From contig CM023540.1 of the NCBI GenBank assembly GCA_013350335.1, positions 48,529,222 through 48,593,221 of the forward strand: DNA of 64,000 nucleotides, given 5' to 3'. Shown piece after piece: positions 34,535-47,353 of this stretch. The translations under genes were made by a program, and so were the position numbers. Origin of the DNA: Chimonanthus salicifolius. Lineage: Eukaryota > Streptophyta > Magnoliopsida > Laurales > Calycanthaceae. The notes under the pieces are model-generated. The model was not told where the DNA came from, did not search any database, and saw only the letters and a list, made by a program, of their open reading frames with translations. Each line of letters begins with the position of its first letter. Positions within the stretch are counted from its first letter, which is position 1.

Positions 34535-35879
34535 TATAAGGTAAAATAGTAATTTTCATTGTTCTGGATAATATTGTATTTATTTATTCCAAAATAGTGA
34601 ATAATGAAACCAAAAAGCGTACTAGATATTGCTTGCAAGTAATGTAATACCCCTGATTTTCCTTAGTTTATAAAATTATTGGATTGACCCATTTGGATTG
34701 CAATTTAATTGAATTTGAAATTAAAAAGTTGAAATGAACATTAGATGGGTAAGGAAATGCGTCAATTACCCAATTAAGACCTGGGTCATGGGTGACCTTG
34801 ATTTAAAAATAATTGGGTGAATTTAGTTAAGTTAGTTGAGTTGGATAAATTAGTGAAATTAATGCATTAAAATCCACCTCATCAAGTGAGGTGGCATGTA
34901 AGTGATGTGGCATTACCATGTGGCATACATGTCATCACATGGAAGCTAACTAAGCAAGGATGCCACATCATCAAGTGACATAGGCCAAAGTGGAACCCAA
35001 GTGCCAAGTCACCACATGCATGGTCGACCATGTCATGGATTGACTTGGTCAACCACTTTTGAGTTTAAGTCTTGAATTAAGGATTTTGCTTAAGTTGAAA
35101 AGATGAAGGGATGAGATGGGAGGCTAGGATCTCATCTAAGGGAAGATCAAGGGCGGAGATTAAAGGATAGATATCTTGTCTAAGTACATTGTACTTAGAC
35201 ACTTGGGAACCCAAGGGTCTTCACCTCAAAAGCCATGAAGCCACCCTTGGGAAGCCAATGGTCTCTTTGGTTAAACCAAGCCATAATGAGAGGGAGAAGA
35301 GTTTTAGTTTTAATACAAAAACACAAACCAAAGGGCACTTCAAACCCCTTGGCGAACTCCTCCTCCTTTGAGCAAGAGTTTTCTCTCCTCTCCTCTCATC
35401 TCTCTCTCCCACCTCTACCTCCATACACTTGGAGACTTTGAAGAACAAAGAAAGGAGAAGAAGACTTAAGCAAGAAGAGAAAGATCAAAAGAAAAGAAGG
35501 AGATTGAAGAAAGGAATGTCTGAGACTTAATAATATGGGAATAAATCTAAGGAAACCATAGATTTGGCCATGGTGTGGCCGAACCCATGGGTTCCATGAT
35601 TGGTTGGAATGAATGACCAAATTATGACAAAGCCATGGAGTTGGAAATCTATCCAAAGGATGGTTATGGGTTGAAACAAAACAACCATAGGATTAAATCT
35701 GAACTCATGCTATGATGATATAAGATTGGATGGCTTATGAAAAACCCTAACCTTGGCTACTGGCTAGGATAAATTTATTAAGTTATGTATTGAAGATGGA
35801 ATCCATGTTTAAATATGATCAAGGATGGATTTCAAGGAGAAGGGCCTTACAATGAATATAAACAAAAAGGGTCTGACAC

Positions 35880-36431
35880 AAAGTCAGTCGACTAAATCTT
35901 ATGATTTAGTCGATTGAAAATAAATTGTCCGAGCACACACAGGATCTGATTGTATTTCAGCCGACTGAATCTTGTGATTCAGTCGACTGAAAGTATACTG
36001 GCGAAACACATATGGAATCTGGTTGTATTTCAGTCGACTGAATCTTATAGTTCAGTCAACTAAAAGTATACTGGCCATACACACAAAGGATCCAGTTGTA
36101 TTTCAGCCAACTGAATCTTGTGATTCAGTCGACTGAAAGTATACTGGCGAAATACGTATAGGATCTGATTTTATTTTAGCCGACTGAATCTTATGATTCA
36201 GTCGACTGAAAGTATACTGGCCAAACATATATCGGATCTGATTGTATTTCAGCCGACTGAATCTTATGATTCAATCAACTGAAAGTATACTGGCCAAGCA
36301 TGTATAGTATCTGGTTGTATTTCAGCTGACTGAATCTTGTGATTCAGTCGACTGAAAGTGTATGGGTCAACTTTATATGGGATCTGGTTGTGTTTCAGTC
36401 GACTGAATTCCATGATTCAGTTAGCTGAATT
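35880..36431 (+). repeat. 73-bp tandem array of palindromes (about 7.5 units)
   Basis: Landmark 'tttcag' (or its variant) lies at 35955, 36028, 36101, 36174, 36247, 36320 and 36393: a constant 73-bp step. Each unit contains TTTCAGTCGACTGAATC and GATTCAGTCGACTGAAA around a 4-base loop, so it can fold into a near-perfect 17-bp stem; each arm is itself centred on GTCGAC. Between stems lies 'gtatactggc-aaacacatat'. The array is absent from LTRs B and D as far as I can see. Confidence 0.92.
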
Positions 36432-36511
36432 AGAAGATTTTATTCTAGATTATCCTCCAGAGCCTCTGCCTACTTTGTAGGATGAAAGCAAGATAAAAAG
36501 GAAGAACAATA

Positions 36512-36540
36512 GGGTTTGGCCATGTCGTATGGCCAAACCC
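36512..36540. repeat. GGGTTTGGCCAT hairpin of LTR C
   Basis: Perfect 12-bp arms GGGTTTGGCCAT and ATGGCCAAACCC around gtcgt. It corresponds to the GGTTCGGCCAT/ATGGCCGAACC hairpins of LTRs B and D with one compensatory pair change. Confidence 0.75.
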
Positions 36541-38160
36541 ATTGAGGGTCTTAAATGGATAACGAACTATGATGTGTAAATACGTTGAGAAATGAACATG
36601 GAACTTTGATGGAAATAGGGATGATGAAATTAAAATGTTTGAATTTGATGAGGTAAAGAGGTTCGCAAAAGGACTGCGATTCATCTGACGCGACCGTTAG
36701 CGTTATCCTTACAAGACAAGAAATGATAGTATATCGGACATTAGTAGAATTCCTACCTCATTGAGAACACTATGGAGTATATTATGACACTTGTTTTATA
36801 TTCAAAATATGATGAATGTATTGGCTAAATAAATTGTATATGATTAGAAGTTGATTTTTAATGATATTATGTATTTTAAATGAAATGACATTCTTGCATA
36901 CATTATCTCATGCATGGCATGGAAGGGAACACATATGACTAGCAAGCCAAGTTCTGAGCGATCCAGACATGACTTGGGCTTGAGATTAGCTTCTGTGAAG
37001 CTATATGAACTATTAAGATTTGGCCGCGTCCGGTTGATAGAAAGTACGGCGTGATTGGGCCAAAGAGCTCCTGGGTAGTCACTCCCGAAGCCCTGCGTAG
37101 AGGGAGGAGTCCACACTCCATCGGTAATCCCGTTAATTTGTGGATGGGTATACAGTGCCCTGGTGGTTGCCGCTTCAAACACTATGGACATAATTGGCTA
37201 AGGAAACCATTGATTGATTTACGATGTGATTGAGTATGGACATTGGGTGGGATTTCATTTGGCATTAACACCCATGACATGACACTTATGTTGGCATGAT
37301 TATGATATGGACATCATGCATGATTTTTGTAATAGTCTGTCCCGATTTAGGCTTAAATAATATAATTTAACCGGTTGATCGCATAGATTATAGTGAGGGA
37401 TTAGTGAAAATCCAATTTTGGCCCAATCGGAGCTCGATAGCTCATTGATCCAATTCATTGAAGTTAGAGGGGCAAAATGGTAATTTACCATTAACAAGTG
37501 TATTTATTGATTGAATAATTGTTTGGTTATTATTATCTGAGTGTTATTAATCTTTCTATTAGGGATTTAAATTCTGAAATTTATAAGTATCTTTATTTTA
37601 TTATTTCAGAAAATTTTATTTAAAAGTTACCCGAAAAAGTTCCCGAAAACTAAAGAAAAACACTTATTTTAATGATTTTAGAAGTTTGAAAATTTAGAGA
37701 AAAATATGTATAGTTAGATTGTATTTTCATACATTGTTTTATTTTTCCAGATGTTGAAAATAGAGATTTTAAACTCTTAAAATAAATACAAATTTAGTTA
37801 AGTGAATAGTGTCATAAACATGAATTTTGTCTAAATCAAGTAATTATGATGAAATGTAATTATCCAAATTTTTATAGTACCTTTGATTTTAATACCCAAT
37901 ATTTTGGATGTGATGGATTAAATTAAATAAATATTTATTAGCTAAATATTAAAAATAAAAGAAAATGGACTAATCTGCAAATAACTTTTGAAAGGGCTAA
38001 ATTGCAATTATCAAAATTTCTGCAAACACTTGCGTAGTAAGTGATGCGATGAAGCAGCTGTATGAGCATTGACGCATGCAAGATATGATCGTAGGTTACA
38101 GAGATGATGTGTTCATCTCCTAGCTTTGCATGGTAGCTACCACCCTAGCCTTCCTTTGGC

Positions 38161-38167
38161 TATAAAT
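38161..38167 (+). promoter_or_regulatory. Probable TATA box of LTR family A (copy 2)
   Basis: TATAAAT 833 bp into the LTR, at the position corresponding to TATAAAA in copy 1 and followed by similar CT-rich text. Confidence 0.45.
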
Positions 38168-38631
38168 TGAGACAATTTCCAACTGAATTTTCCACTCCAA
38201 TCTCACTTGAAAACCAGTGTTCTTCTCTATCAGTTTTTGCCGTTAGCTTAAATGGGAGATTTTCCTGTTAGTGATCTTCAACCCAGGAACGAAAGCGAAG
38301 GTAACCATTGTCTTTATTTTGAAATTTCAATCAGTTTAGAATCAAATAGAAGTCATTTTGGTTAAGTTCTGAATCCGAAAATCAGTTTTGAAGTTTAGTA
38401 AGAAACTTGGATTTTCTTGTGTCTTATTGGTTTTCCATTTTAATCCGATGATTTAATCAGTTTAAGGACTTAAATTGATTTCTGATGTAAAGAGGACTCG
38501 CTGTAGAGTCCATCCAACCCAGAAGATGTGAAAAACTGAATCCAATAAACCCATTATTTCTGGATTCGTATTTCATACTGTCCTGCCCATTATTGCTCTG
38601 TTGTAGGCGACTGATGTAGAAGACAACTCTC

Positions 38632-38975
38632 GGAAGATCCAAAGGCAATGCTTCGGAAGTTTCCGAACCCAAGTTTTGAAGGAACAGAGAGTAGCCGTTG
38701 AGCTCTCTGTTTCTGCTGAGACATTCCGAGACCCTCTCTGATGATCTGAACTGTTCGGAAGTTCTGAACAGTAGTCGACATGTTCCGAGATCAACAGACC
38801 AACTGTTTTCCTGTTTCTGTTAAGCAGCAGGCTCGGCATGTTCCAAGACCTGAACTTCGGAAGTTCCGAAGGATGAAACCTATGTTCCGAAGGTTCAGTA
38901 GAGGCCCAGTTTAGGCAGTGGCTCGGAAGGTCTGAAGCCACTGTACCAGGTTCCGAGGCAAGTTCCGAAGAACCC
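38632..38975 (+). repeat. Cluster of TTCGGAA-type hairpins in LTR A copy 2
   Basis: Repeated palindromes such as CTTCGGAAGTTCCGAAG (near 38863) and TTCGGAAGTTTCCGAA (near 38651), plus degenerate copies. Same location and style as 10096-10470 in copy 1, but the individual palindromes differ. Confidence 0.7.
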
Positions 38976-39224
38976 TGATCAGCTCTTGAAACTTAGTTTA
39001 AAATAGGATTTTGTGATTTGAACCATGGATTTTGATGTGATGTTTATACCCATTTAATTAAAAGTGATACTAACCTCTTATTGTTGATATTATCAGGTAA
39101 ACCTATATTATGTATTCACTTCCAGGCTGACACTCTCTATCTGTGGCTGACTCTGCTCGATAGCTATCAGTAGCTGATCGATTAAATTCACCGCTCAGTA
39201 GAAAGGAAGGGGTCGGACACTGAG

Positions 39225-39437
39225 TGTACCTCTAGGCCTAACTCACTATTTGAGTAGTCGCCTGAGCACCCTATATTTGTATCTCTGGGCCTAACTTACT
39301 GTACAAGTAATGGCCTGAGCACCCTATATTTGTATCTCTGGGCCTAACTTACTGTACAAGTAATGGCCTGAGCACCCTATATTTGTATCTCTAGGCCTAA
39401 CTCGCTATACGAGTAGTGCCATGAGCACTCTAATATA
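39225..39437 (+). repeat. 53-bp tandem repeat with small stem-loops
   Basis: 'gagcaccctatatttgtatc' starts at 39264, 39317 and 39370, a 53-bp step, with partial units on both sides. Each unit has a small inverted repeat after 'ggcctaa': ACTCA/TGAGT, ACTT/AAGT (twice) and ACTCG/CGAGT, so the arms change together between units. Confidence 0.8.
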
Positions 39438-41187
39438 ATGCTGATTTTTGTAATCTAAAATGGATAGTAATCCATTTAGGAGACTCATATCCATTACCCT
39501 TGAAGTTTTCCAGAAAATAAGATAAAAGGATTTGCAACACTATAATTATGTGTATTATGTTTGATTGATGATTGTATAATTCGTTGTATTCTTGTTTTCA
39601 TGTTTTGGCAGATATCTCTATACCCCGCAGATATGGTGAGGAGACTTAACATTGCAGTAAAAGTAAATCAGGTTAAGAGGATTTGGAGCAGTGAGTGGTT
39701 TCAAGGATCAGATTTGATGAACCCACTTATATGCCTAGACATGATGTACTATTGTGAAAAGTGCTTATTGATATTTGTGATTATGACGATGAAATGCTTA
39801 TGAGTTATACTGTTTCCATGTACCCTTAACTACTGAACTGTTATCGGCCCAAGTGTGTCGATCACCAGCCCAAGTGTGTCGATTTGCTTCTACTGGTCCA
39901 GGTGTGTCAGTTGCTGGCCTAGGTGTGTCAATACCGGCCCAAGTGTGTCGGAGATGTACTTGAAAAATTCTGCATTTTCACTGTGTAGGGACTTAATGCT
40001 TATAGTCAGTATATTATCTAGGTGTTGCGTTGGATTTCAGCAGTAATTTGAGAATGAATTGATATTTTGGCATGACAACCATATTATGATGAAACTGTTG
40101 ATTTTGGCTAACTTGATAATCATTACACTATATTTTTATGTTCTTTTCACTGGACTGGTTAGCTCACCTCACTCACATTTCAGGAGATGTACTTGAGGAG
40201 GAGGAACCTCCGTTTCAAGCTTAAGGATGGATAAACTGATGCAGATTTTGGAATCCCATGGATGGGAATTTCCTTTGTTTTGTTTATTGGTTCTTGGAAC
40301 CATGTTTGTAAAGTACCTCTTGTGATACTTGTTTTGTAATCATGTATGAACCGCTATGTTACTGTTAGTAATTCTGTTATGAATAAGATTACCCTGTTAT
40401 GATGGAAATATTTGTTTGTATGTTGTATGCTGAAAGAAGGGTAGACATATGGTATATGTTTGAGTCCACATGTAAGGAGCATGTGTGACATTTTATTTCT
40501 AGGCCTAACGTTTATTCAAGCCCAGTTCGAGGTTGTTAAGAAAAGAAAAAATAGTTTTAGCATTCCGGGCTCACCTTCGGGTCGGGGCGTTACAGTTTTA
40601 TTACTTACAAGATGTTTTACAAATATGTCATTAGAGTTGTATAAACCCTTAATTTATGATATTTTAATATTACTCTTATGTATACCATAATCCTAATTGA
40701 AATAGCTACTGAGAATGTTGACTAATGCCCTATTTCTACCCTATAGATGATGGAACATAAAATGATAAGAAAAAGGACGTGGGACTGGAAGGGACCTAAG
40801 CGTAGGAGCTTGGGAAGATTCAAGTTTAAATTATGTAGTTTTGATTTCAAAGATATATTCGGAGGACTTACATTTTGGCTTGTAATAACTTAGAACTTAT
40901 TTGCTATAGTTTGATAATCCTTAAGTTTATTGGAATTTTATGGTGATTGGCTTTCCTTGCCTAATGATGACAAGAGAATGAATAGCAAACTATTCCGCAA
41001 GCATTAAGGAAAGCGTGTGAAAATGTTTTAGTGGACTTAGTCCACGCACATGTAATAGTGGCCAGTTAAAGGTCGGGTTTTGGAAACTCGGACTTGACTC
41101 GTGTCGTGACTGCTCGTCCTCTCTCACTTATAAAAAAAAATATACTCTGATTTATGTAAGTGAAAAAGGGCGGGGCATTGCACGTAA

Positions 41188-41660
41188 GGGAATAAATAAT
41201 CTAGTTTTGGACACCGAAGTAAGTATAGATAAATATATGGGAATTGAGGCTTAGCTGTCTAATCGTAAACTGGCATGGGCACAACATGATTAATATGCAT
41301 TGATCGTTCGATTGAGTGTGTTGTATACACTAGTTTCCGACATGGACTCTCTGAGCGAAGTGGATGTAATGAACTTTCTGGACTTAGTGGACATAGTGGT
41401 AATAATGAACTTAATGAAGAAAATGGTATAATTGGCTATGTGGATGATATTAGCCATATGGACATATGTTAATATGTGATTGATTTTATTACATTGACTT
41501 TATGCCATGTGATAGTGTTGTTAGAGTGCTTATGATTATAACATGTCGATGCACGTGATGTACATATTAATTGGATTATGAATGCATGCTCCAATTACGT
41601 TGTTAAGTAGCATATGATGTGTGCATATGTTGTTTGAATGGGGTTTACGTTATATGTATG
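41188..41660. other. Gene-free DNA
   Basis: AT-rich; contains several near-repeated 'catatggac', 'gtggatg' and 'gacatag' words and may be old LTR sequence. Nothing can be assigned. Confidence 0.4.
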
Positions 41661-43531
41661 TGTTAGTGCCCCAGCTTGCCGAGTCCCTAAGTTTGTCAAT
41701 TCCAAGACTAGGGAAGAAACACTTGCTAGAAGCTTGAAAACTCAAGGTGATCAAGAGTGAAGATCATGCTCCACCACATTGAAGTTCATCGTCATAGCAA
41801 TCACAAAATAGGTATTTAGCCATAGATGACTTTACGTGGTACCCACACCTCATGAGGACCATTCCTAAGCTTAGTTGAACAAATGGTAAAATCATGAAAA
41901 AACCTTGAGAGGAAGCTGGACAGTGAATTGGAAGAGAACTTGGAAATATGAATTAAGTTCACTGTCAGCTTGACTAGTCATTCTCCCCTACATCTCGGTG
42001 GAGACAAGATCGACCCATCTTGGTCAAAGATTGGTAGGCTAGACAGACAAAGGTTTTTGAGCATTGAATTGTCATTTTGGGTGTGCCTCTGATCAAGAGT
42101 CTCGTATGCACCGACCCCTTGCTGAAAGGTTGAAACGACCCCTCGTGGTCAACGACTCTTCGTAAAAGACTTAAGAGTTCTGGAACTTAGAATTTAGGTG
42201 GACTTTCGAGAAAATAGACATGTCGGTAATACAGACCGGTTGAGAGTACCAGGATCGACACATCGACAAAGGGCGACAGGTCGGCCTGGATAAGACTAGT
42301 TTCTGTACTTGAAACTCTGTCAGCATGGTGTTGCCTCAAACCGAGCCTCTCTTATGGACCGACCTCTTGGTACCATGATTGTCGACCCATCGGTAACACA
42401 GACATGTCGATTAGATAAAAATTGTGCCGTTGAAAGTGTATTTATTGCTCAACGGTCGGGTACTTGAACGGTAATATTTTTAGTCATCGATCCCTCAGTA
42501 CGGCCGACCTGTCGGCACTGGACTGTCCCAAAAAATTGGTTGCCTTCTTTATAAATACCAATCTTTGTATAACCAGTTAGACATCCTTTGGCAAATCCAT
42601 TGGACCCTTATCATTATCTATCAGCTTAAATAAGGGCCAACAAAAGGATCACCCTCTCTCTTGTGCCTGCACTTGGGAAATCTAATACAACTAATCATAT
42701 GAATTGAGTTTGTGAGAGAGAGGGACAATGATAAACAACTAGGATAGATATTGGTAAAACCAATTTCCTAGTCACCCTGAAATTATGATTGTTCTACGAC
42801 GGCTACAAGGCAGAGCATTGGCACACATTAGGTGGATATTGGAGAAGCACACATCAAAGAGAAAGAGATTCAAAGGCAATTGCTTTTTGGTTTTAATTTT
42901 TTTAAAACCTTTATCTTGTGAAAGTGGATTAAGGAGGCTTGGCTTCAGAACCATTATAAAAAAATCTAGAGCGTCGTCTTTGGCACATGTGGTTGGTGGA
43001 ATTCCCAGCCAAATAAATAGGTGGAATTCCTATTTTACTGTGGTGGGTGAAATTTCCAACCGATTGAGTGAGGTGAAATTCCTACTCTAATTGTGAGGGT
43101 GTAAGTCCCCACTTAGTAGATTTGGGGATAGCTCAAAGTTGAGCTTGTCCTAATAGTGGATGTAGGTTGGCTAATCGAACCACTATAAATATGGTATTAT
43201 GGTGTTTGATCTTTGTGTGTTTGTGTTTTAGTATTTAAGCACTCTTCTCAAGACACATTATTTTGCATTTGATTATCTTTTTTTTTTTTGTACATTGTGC
43301 ACAAGCATAGATAATCAAGCAATATGCAATGGGTTCTAAATTTAGTGTGATCGTTTAAGAAGTTATAAACAATTTATCACATTAAACAAATCTCTTGATT
43401 AATATATTTATTCCGCTGCATTTAAACTTTAAACAATCAAGAAATTTATGAACGTCATGGAGACTGGGATTGACCTATTCACCTCCCCTCTAGGGTCAAT
43501 CGTGTTTTAGCACCAATTGAAAGAACTTTCA
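41661..43531 (+). repeat. Copia-like 5' LTR
   Basis: About 1.87 kb. Collinear with 59440-61283 but clearly diverged. TATAAATA at 42550-42557 is probably its TATA box. Contains clustered 'cgacc-tcgt-ggtc' and 'gaccgg/ccggtc' words. Open frames here (for example 42785-43090) are not conserved in the partner LTR. Confidence 0.85.
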
Positions 43532-43709
43532 ATTAATATTAGAGCCTCGTGCTTTACATAAATGATTTAACCATCCGAGTTGATCCGTGCTAGAATAATG
43601 GTTATGAGGGAAAAACCATGATATTTCCAAACCTCAATTTATGATGAAAAATGTAAAGCAATCATGAAAAACTTTAAATGTTTTCATCAATAAATATATT
43701 TGAAAATAT

Positions 43710-43946
43710 GTGAATAAACAATGGTTTAAGCTTATGGAAGAGATATTTGATGAACCTTCAACTTCCATAACCACTCAGCCCAAAGATCAAATAGCTTGGA
43801 CTAGTGATGAAATGACTAAGAACTTTAATCAAATACTAGTAGTGTTCATCAGTGCTGTTTCATACTATGTTTTTAGGATATTTAAAAAAAAAGATATGAA
43901 ACAACTAAAGAGGCTGAACGAATCCACGAAAAATTGCCTCTTCTAG
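43710..43946 (+). pseudogene. Copia-like gag N-terminal relic
   Basis: 78-aa frame. The order of a Trp near the start, 'IAWTSDEMTKNFNQILVVFISAVSYYVFRI' and a following Lys-rich helix resembles the start of copia gag (UBN2-type), where W-x-x-(D/E)...N-x-x-A-x-x-x-I...is usual. Weak match; broken directly afterwards. Confidence 0.4.
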
Positions 43947-46002
43947 CCCAATGGATGACATCACCTATCATGATCAAATTGTGTACTGAGAGAATAGGTA
44001 ACTGACTACAGTTCATCCATTGAAAATGCCCAAGCTAAATCTTCTAGAGAAGAAGAGGATGGATTAAATGAACTTGATGAAGGTAGTGACCTCCTAAGTA
44101 TCCTATGAGGTCATGTACCAAAATGTTTGCCTCGTATGTTAGGTCAACATCGTGGTATAAAATCTGGAGTTTTGATTCACAAAAGTCAAATGGGAATGCA
44201 CCTAAGAATAAAATCAGATTTGATAAAAGGCCATCACTTGATTGTGGACTTAGATTCCAAGTCTCACAATTTCATGTTCAAATGTGTGAAGGGCTACCAT
44301 TATTGGTATCACATTTGAAACATGTTTTTGGAATCACCTGTGTATCTTACCTTTAATCCATGTTCTTATTTGATTGTTGGATTGATCTAGTGTAAGATAC
44401 TCATGTGTACATGTAAGTTTGCACTATAGTATTGGAATATACTTATCTCATTTCATTTCATATGCCATGTGATTTGTGCATCTTTAGGACATGAATGTAG
44501 TTTGTGCATTACCTCATGTATAAGGTGTGTATGGTACTCATACATAGTGTTGTTTCATTCCAAGTTCTTAAACTGTGAATCTCTTGTGGAATGAAACATG
44601 CTCTATGTCTTTAAATTGATTTTTTTTTTTTGTGTGGTATGAATTACCGAAAGTGTTGATCAAAATGATCAATATGCTTATCAGTAATCCATTTATGTAC
44701 TAGCTCTTTCCAATGAATGAACCTCATTGGAGTATCCTTGAAGGAATGGTAAAAGTGTTTATCATATTTTAACTAATAACATGATAACATGCATGAGAGT
44801 TGTGTGGGTAGCATCATACTTCATTTCCATATGCATGATTAATGTATTCAAAATGTGAAATGAATGTATGGTTTGTGTGCTTAGTGTCTCATTCCAATAT
44901 CCGTTATTTTACAAATTATGTGGAATGAGTTATGATTCATAGACACCTAGTCTTTGTTAAAACATAGAAATGCTGCATCTCATGACATCACACACTTGGG
45001 CAATATGTTTGAATTGGTAAATTAAATGTGCTGAAGGTACTTGGATTTGTTTAGATCCAAGAAAAGAGATCCGTAATCCATGTTTTGTGCCTACCTTTAG
45101 AAGGATGTGTTGAATCTTCTAATGGCACAGAACCTGTGTGAATGTATGTATCTACACTGACATTAAAAGGTGTATAAGCAAAGCCTGATGAATTATGAAC
45201 ATCGCAAGCGCACACATACACACACACATACTCAATCATCCTTCAATTTTAAAACCAAGGTCGAAGGATAGACTAGTCGGAGGAACATATATGTCGGTTA
45301 TGTTGGAAATCAGAACACAGATTAAAAAGGGGGAAAAATCGAAAATAGAGACAAGTCGAAACTTATCGACATGTAGACGCAGACCGGTCGTTGGTCACGA
45401 CCTATCGATAAGACAAAAAATTAAGTTAAAAGGTTTCTCTCTGTGAAAATGACAAATCATTTCAAAATGATCATCTCTTCTCTCGCTGAGCTCTAATGAT
45501 TTCCCTCTTTGCCTCATGTGCCCTAGACCAGTCGATAGGACCTCTAGGAAGCGATTTCTCGCTGGAAAAACAGAGGGTTTTGGTTCTTCCGCATCCAGTA
45601 GCTTGAAAATTACAAATTTTGTGATTCCCATTGGTTGGGTAAGCTCTGTGCATTCTTCTCTCCTCAAGTGGTTTTGTTGTTTCTGAATTAAAGAATGGCA
45701 TGCGGAAAGTAAGAGAATCAAGGTAAAAAGGGAAAAAGAAAAGAACAGATGGAAGATACAAAAGCCAAGTTTGACAGTGTTCTTATAAGAAAACTCTATT
45801 TTCTCTTTGAAAAACATCGGAAGTTGGAAAGAAAGATTGGTGCCTTTGCAACCTTCATGAATAAATCAATCCAAAGCTTCACCACTTTCATGAAAAAACT
45901 CAAAGAGAGTCCTCGACGAAAATCCCTTTCCTCTCCAACATCACCTCCTTAGGAAGGCTCTGTTTAGGATAGTTCATTATGTTTTTGCATTGAATTTTGA
46001 AG
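43947..46002 (+). other. Decayed internal region of the copia-like element
   Basis: No intact domain. A 67-aa frame at 45749-45952 (lysine-rich, FATFMNKSIQSFTTFMKKLKESPRRK) has protein-like composition but I do not recognise it; it may be a scrap of an element protein. The 45250-45420 stretch contains 'gaccggtcg' words like those in the LTR. Confidence 0.4.
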
Positions 46003-46223
46003 AACTAAGTCCATGAGAATGGTTCTCACATAGTAAAGTATAATCTTTGCGGAATATTACTTAATCTAACTGCGGATTATAATAGAACCTAGGACTACTC
46101 CATTTTTAGATAGCAAAGTACAATATCATATCTCCCAAATTATCTTATACTAATCATTCATTCAAACCAATACATCCAAATAACTTATTTAAAAACCTCA
46201 ATCTACCAAACATACCTTGGTGT

Positions 46224-46250
46224 GGTTCGGCCATACTACATGGCCGAACC
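46224..46250. repeat. Perfect GGTTCGGCCAT hairpin in LTR D (with related copies)
   Basis: Arms GGTTCGGCCAT (46224-46234) and ATGGCCGAACC (46240-46250). Similar, partly mismatched hairpins in D lie at about 46399-46428, 46534-46560, 56665-56690, 56885-56920 and 56978-57005. Confidence 0.75.
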
Positions 46251-47353
46251 TCACTATTTTGGTTTTGACCCCTCTTTCAAGTCCTTTGATCTTTTCATTC
46301 CATATTTACATTCTAACTTGTATTTACGGTTTTTGCCATTGGTTTAAGCCTTGCTTAACATTGCTAACCACCAATGTCTATAAAATCCACCTTAGTGGAG
46401 TTCGGCCATACAACATGGTCGAACCTCACCATCTTAAATTTGGTCATTTAATCCTTCATACATATGTCTCCATTTTGATTTGACCAATTATATTACAAGT
46501 TAACCACTAAGTCCACCAAATAACCATTAGTGGGGTTCGGCCATACTACATGGCTGAACCTCACCATACTGATTTTGTCCCTTTTCCATCATCTATAATG
46601 GCTGATTATTTACTTAATACTAAGTCCCAAGATAACATATGTGTAACACCCCGCCCTTTTCACTCTAATTTTCAGAGTTTATTTTTTATTTTTATAATAA
46701 TCATGTGATCGGGGCGGAGTGTCACGACGCGAGTTAAGTTCGGATCTCTAAATCCGACCCTTAACTGGCCAAGCCCATGTGCGTATGAACTAAGTCCATA
46801 AAACTGATCCGCACATGGTACATATAACTTGCGGAATTAACTTAGTCTAAATATAACTGTGGTTGTAATAGAACCTATGACTAATCCAATTTTCCATTCT
46901 TAGATAGCAAAGTACATAACTTATTCTCCAAAATTACTAATCAATCTTAACTAATCGTTTAATCAAACATCCAACATAAAACAAACCATTGCATCTATCT
47001 TAACTACTTATTACAAGCCAACAAATCTAGTTACCAAATTAAATTGTTGAAATAATTCAAATAACACATCCATGAATAGTCCATTCAAAATCATTCAAAC
47101 CGCCCAAGTTTCCGTGCTTGGTCCTCTTCTCCAACCACGTCATTTCCTTTCCCTACATTATCCACTAAGGATATAGATAGGGCGTTAGATCAACGCGCCC
47201 AGTAGTGTTTCTGAGTAGGGCTACCACATGGTTAGTCAAAAACATGCAAATAATATAATAATAATACATGTGAGACAAAATTCCATAAAAACATGCTATG
47301 TATGAAATGAACATGTAATGAGTCCCACCCATCACCATTCAATATAGCCATCA

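Larger units (their letters stand above)
27404..34539 (-). mobile_element. L1-type LINE with RNase H, nearly full length but inactive
   Basis: On the - strand: ORF1 from 34534, then endonuclease, reverse transcriptase, zinc-binding domain, RNase H, a short 3' UTR ending 'ttcttaccgctc' and an A-rich tail (+ strand T-run 27406-27416). A candidate 15-bp target duplication, ggtaaaacaataaat (27389-27403) and ggtaaaatagtaatt (34540-34554), agrees at 12 of 15 positions. ORF1 starts within a few bases of the right edge, so a 5' UTR is missing or very short. Many frameshifts and one large insertion show it is dead. Confidence 0.9.
37328..40594 (+). mobile_element. Solo LTR, family A copy 2 (3267 bp), nested in LTR C
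   Basis: Begins TGTAATAGTCTGTCCC and ends GGGTCGGGGCGTTACA. Flanking 5-mers are atttt and gtttt (4 of 5). Uninterrupted and collinear with copy 1 (8805-21769), which makes it the reference for the empty Athila site. A TATA-like TATAAAT lies at 38161. No internal region or coding sequence. Confidence 0.85.
34643..41182 (+). mobile_element. Solo LTR, family C, split by solo LTR A2
   Basis: Starts TGTAATACCCCTGATTTTCC and ends AAGGGCGGGGCATTGCA; the flanking 5-mers agtaa (34638-34642) and cgtaa (41183-41187) match at 4 of 5. The end (from about 41085: 'cttgactcgtgtcgtgac' ... 'aagggcggggca') aligns with the - strand of the family-B LTR edge at 46642-46760, and the start aligns with the - strand end of LTR D at 58169. 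So B, C and D are one superfamily, with C in the opposite orientation to B and D. LTR length without the insert is about 3.27 kb. No internal domain remains. Confidence 0.75.

Noticed and set aside
35880..36431. CRISPR-like array
   Set aside because: The whole 73-bp unit is repeated, not a short repeat with unique spacers; there are no cas genes and the setting is a plant LTR.
42785..43090. 101-aa frame in the copia-like 5' LTR
   Set aside because: Not preserved in the partner LTR at 59440-61283 and lacks a domain.
45395..45817. 140-aa - strand frame in the copia-like internal region
   Set aside because: Composition is low-complexity, overlapped by other frames, and no family is recognised.
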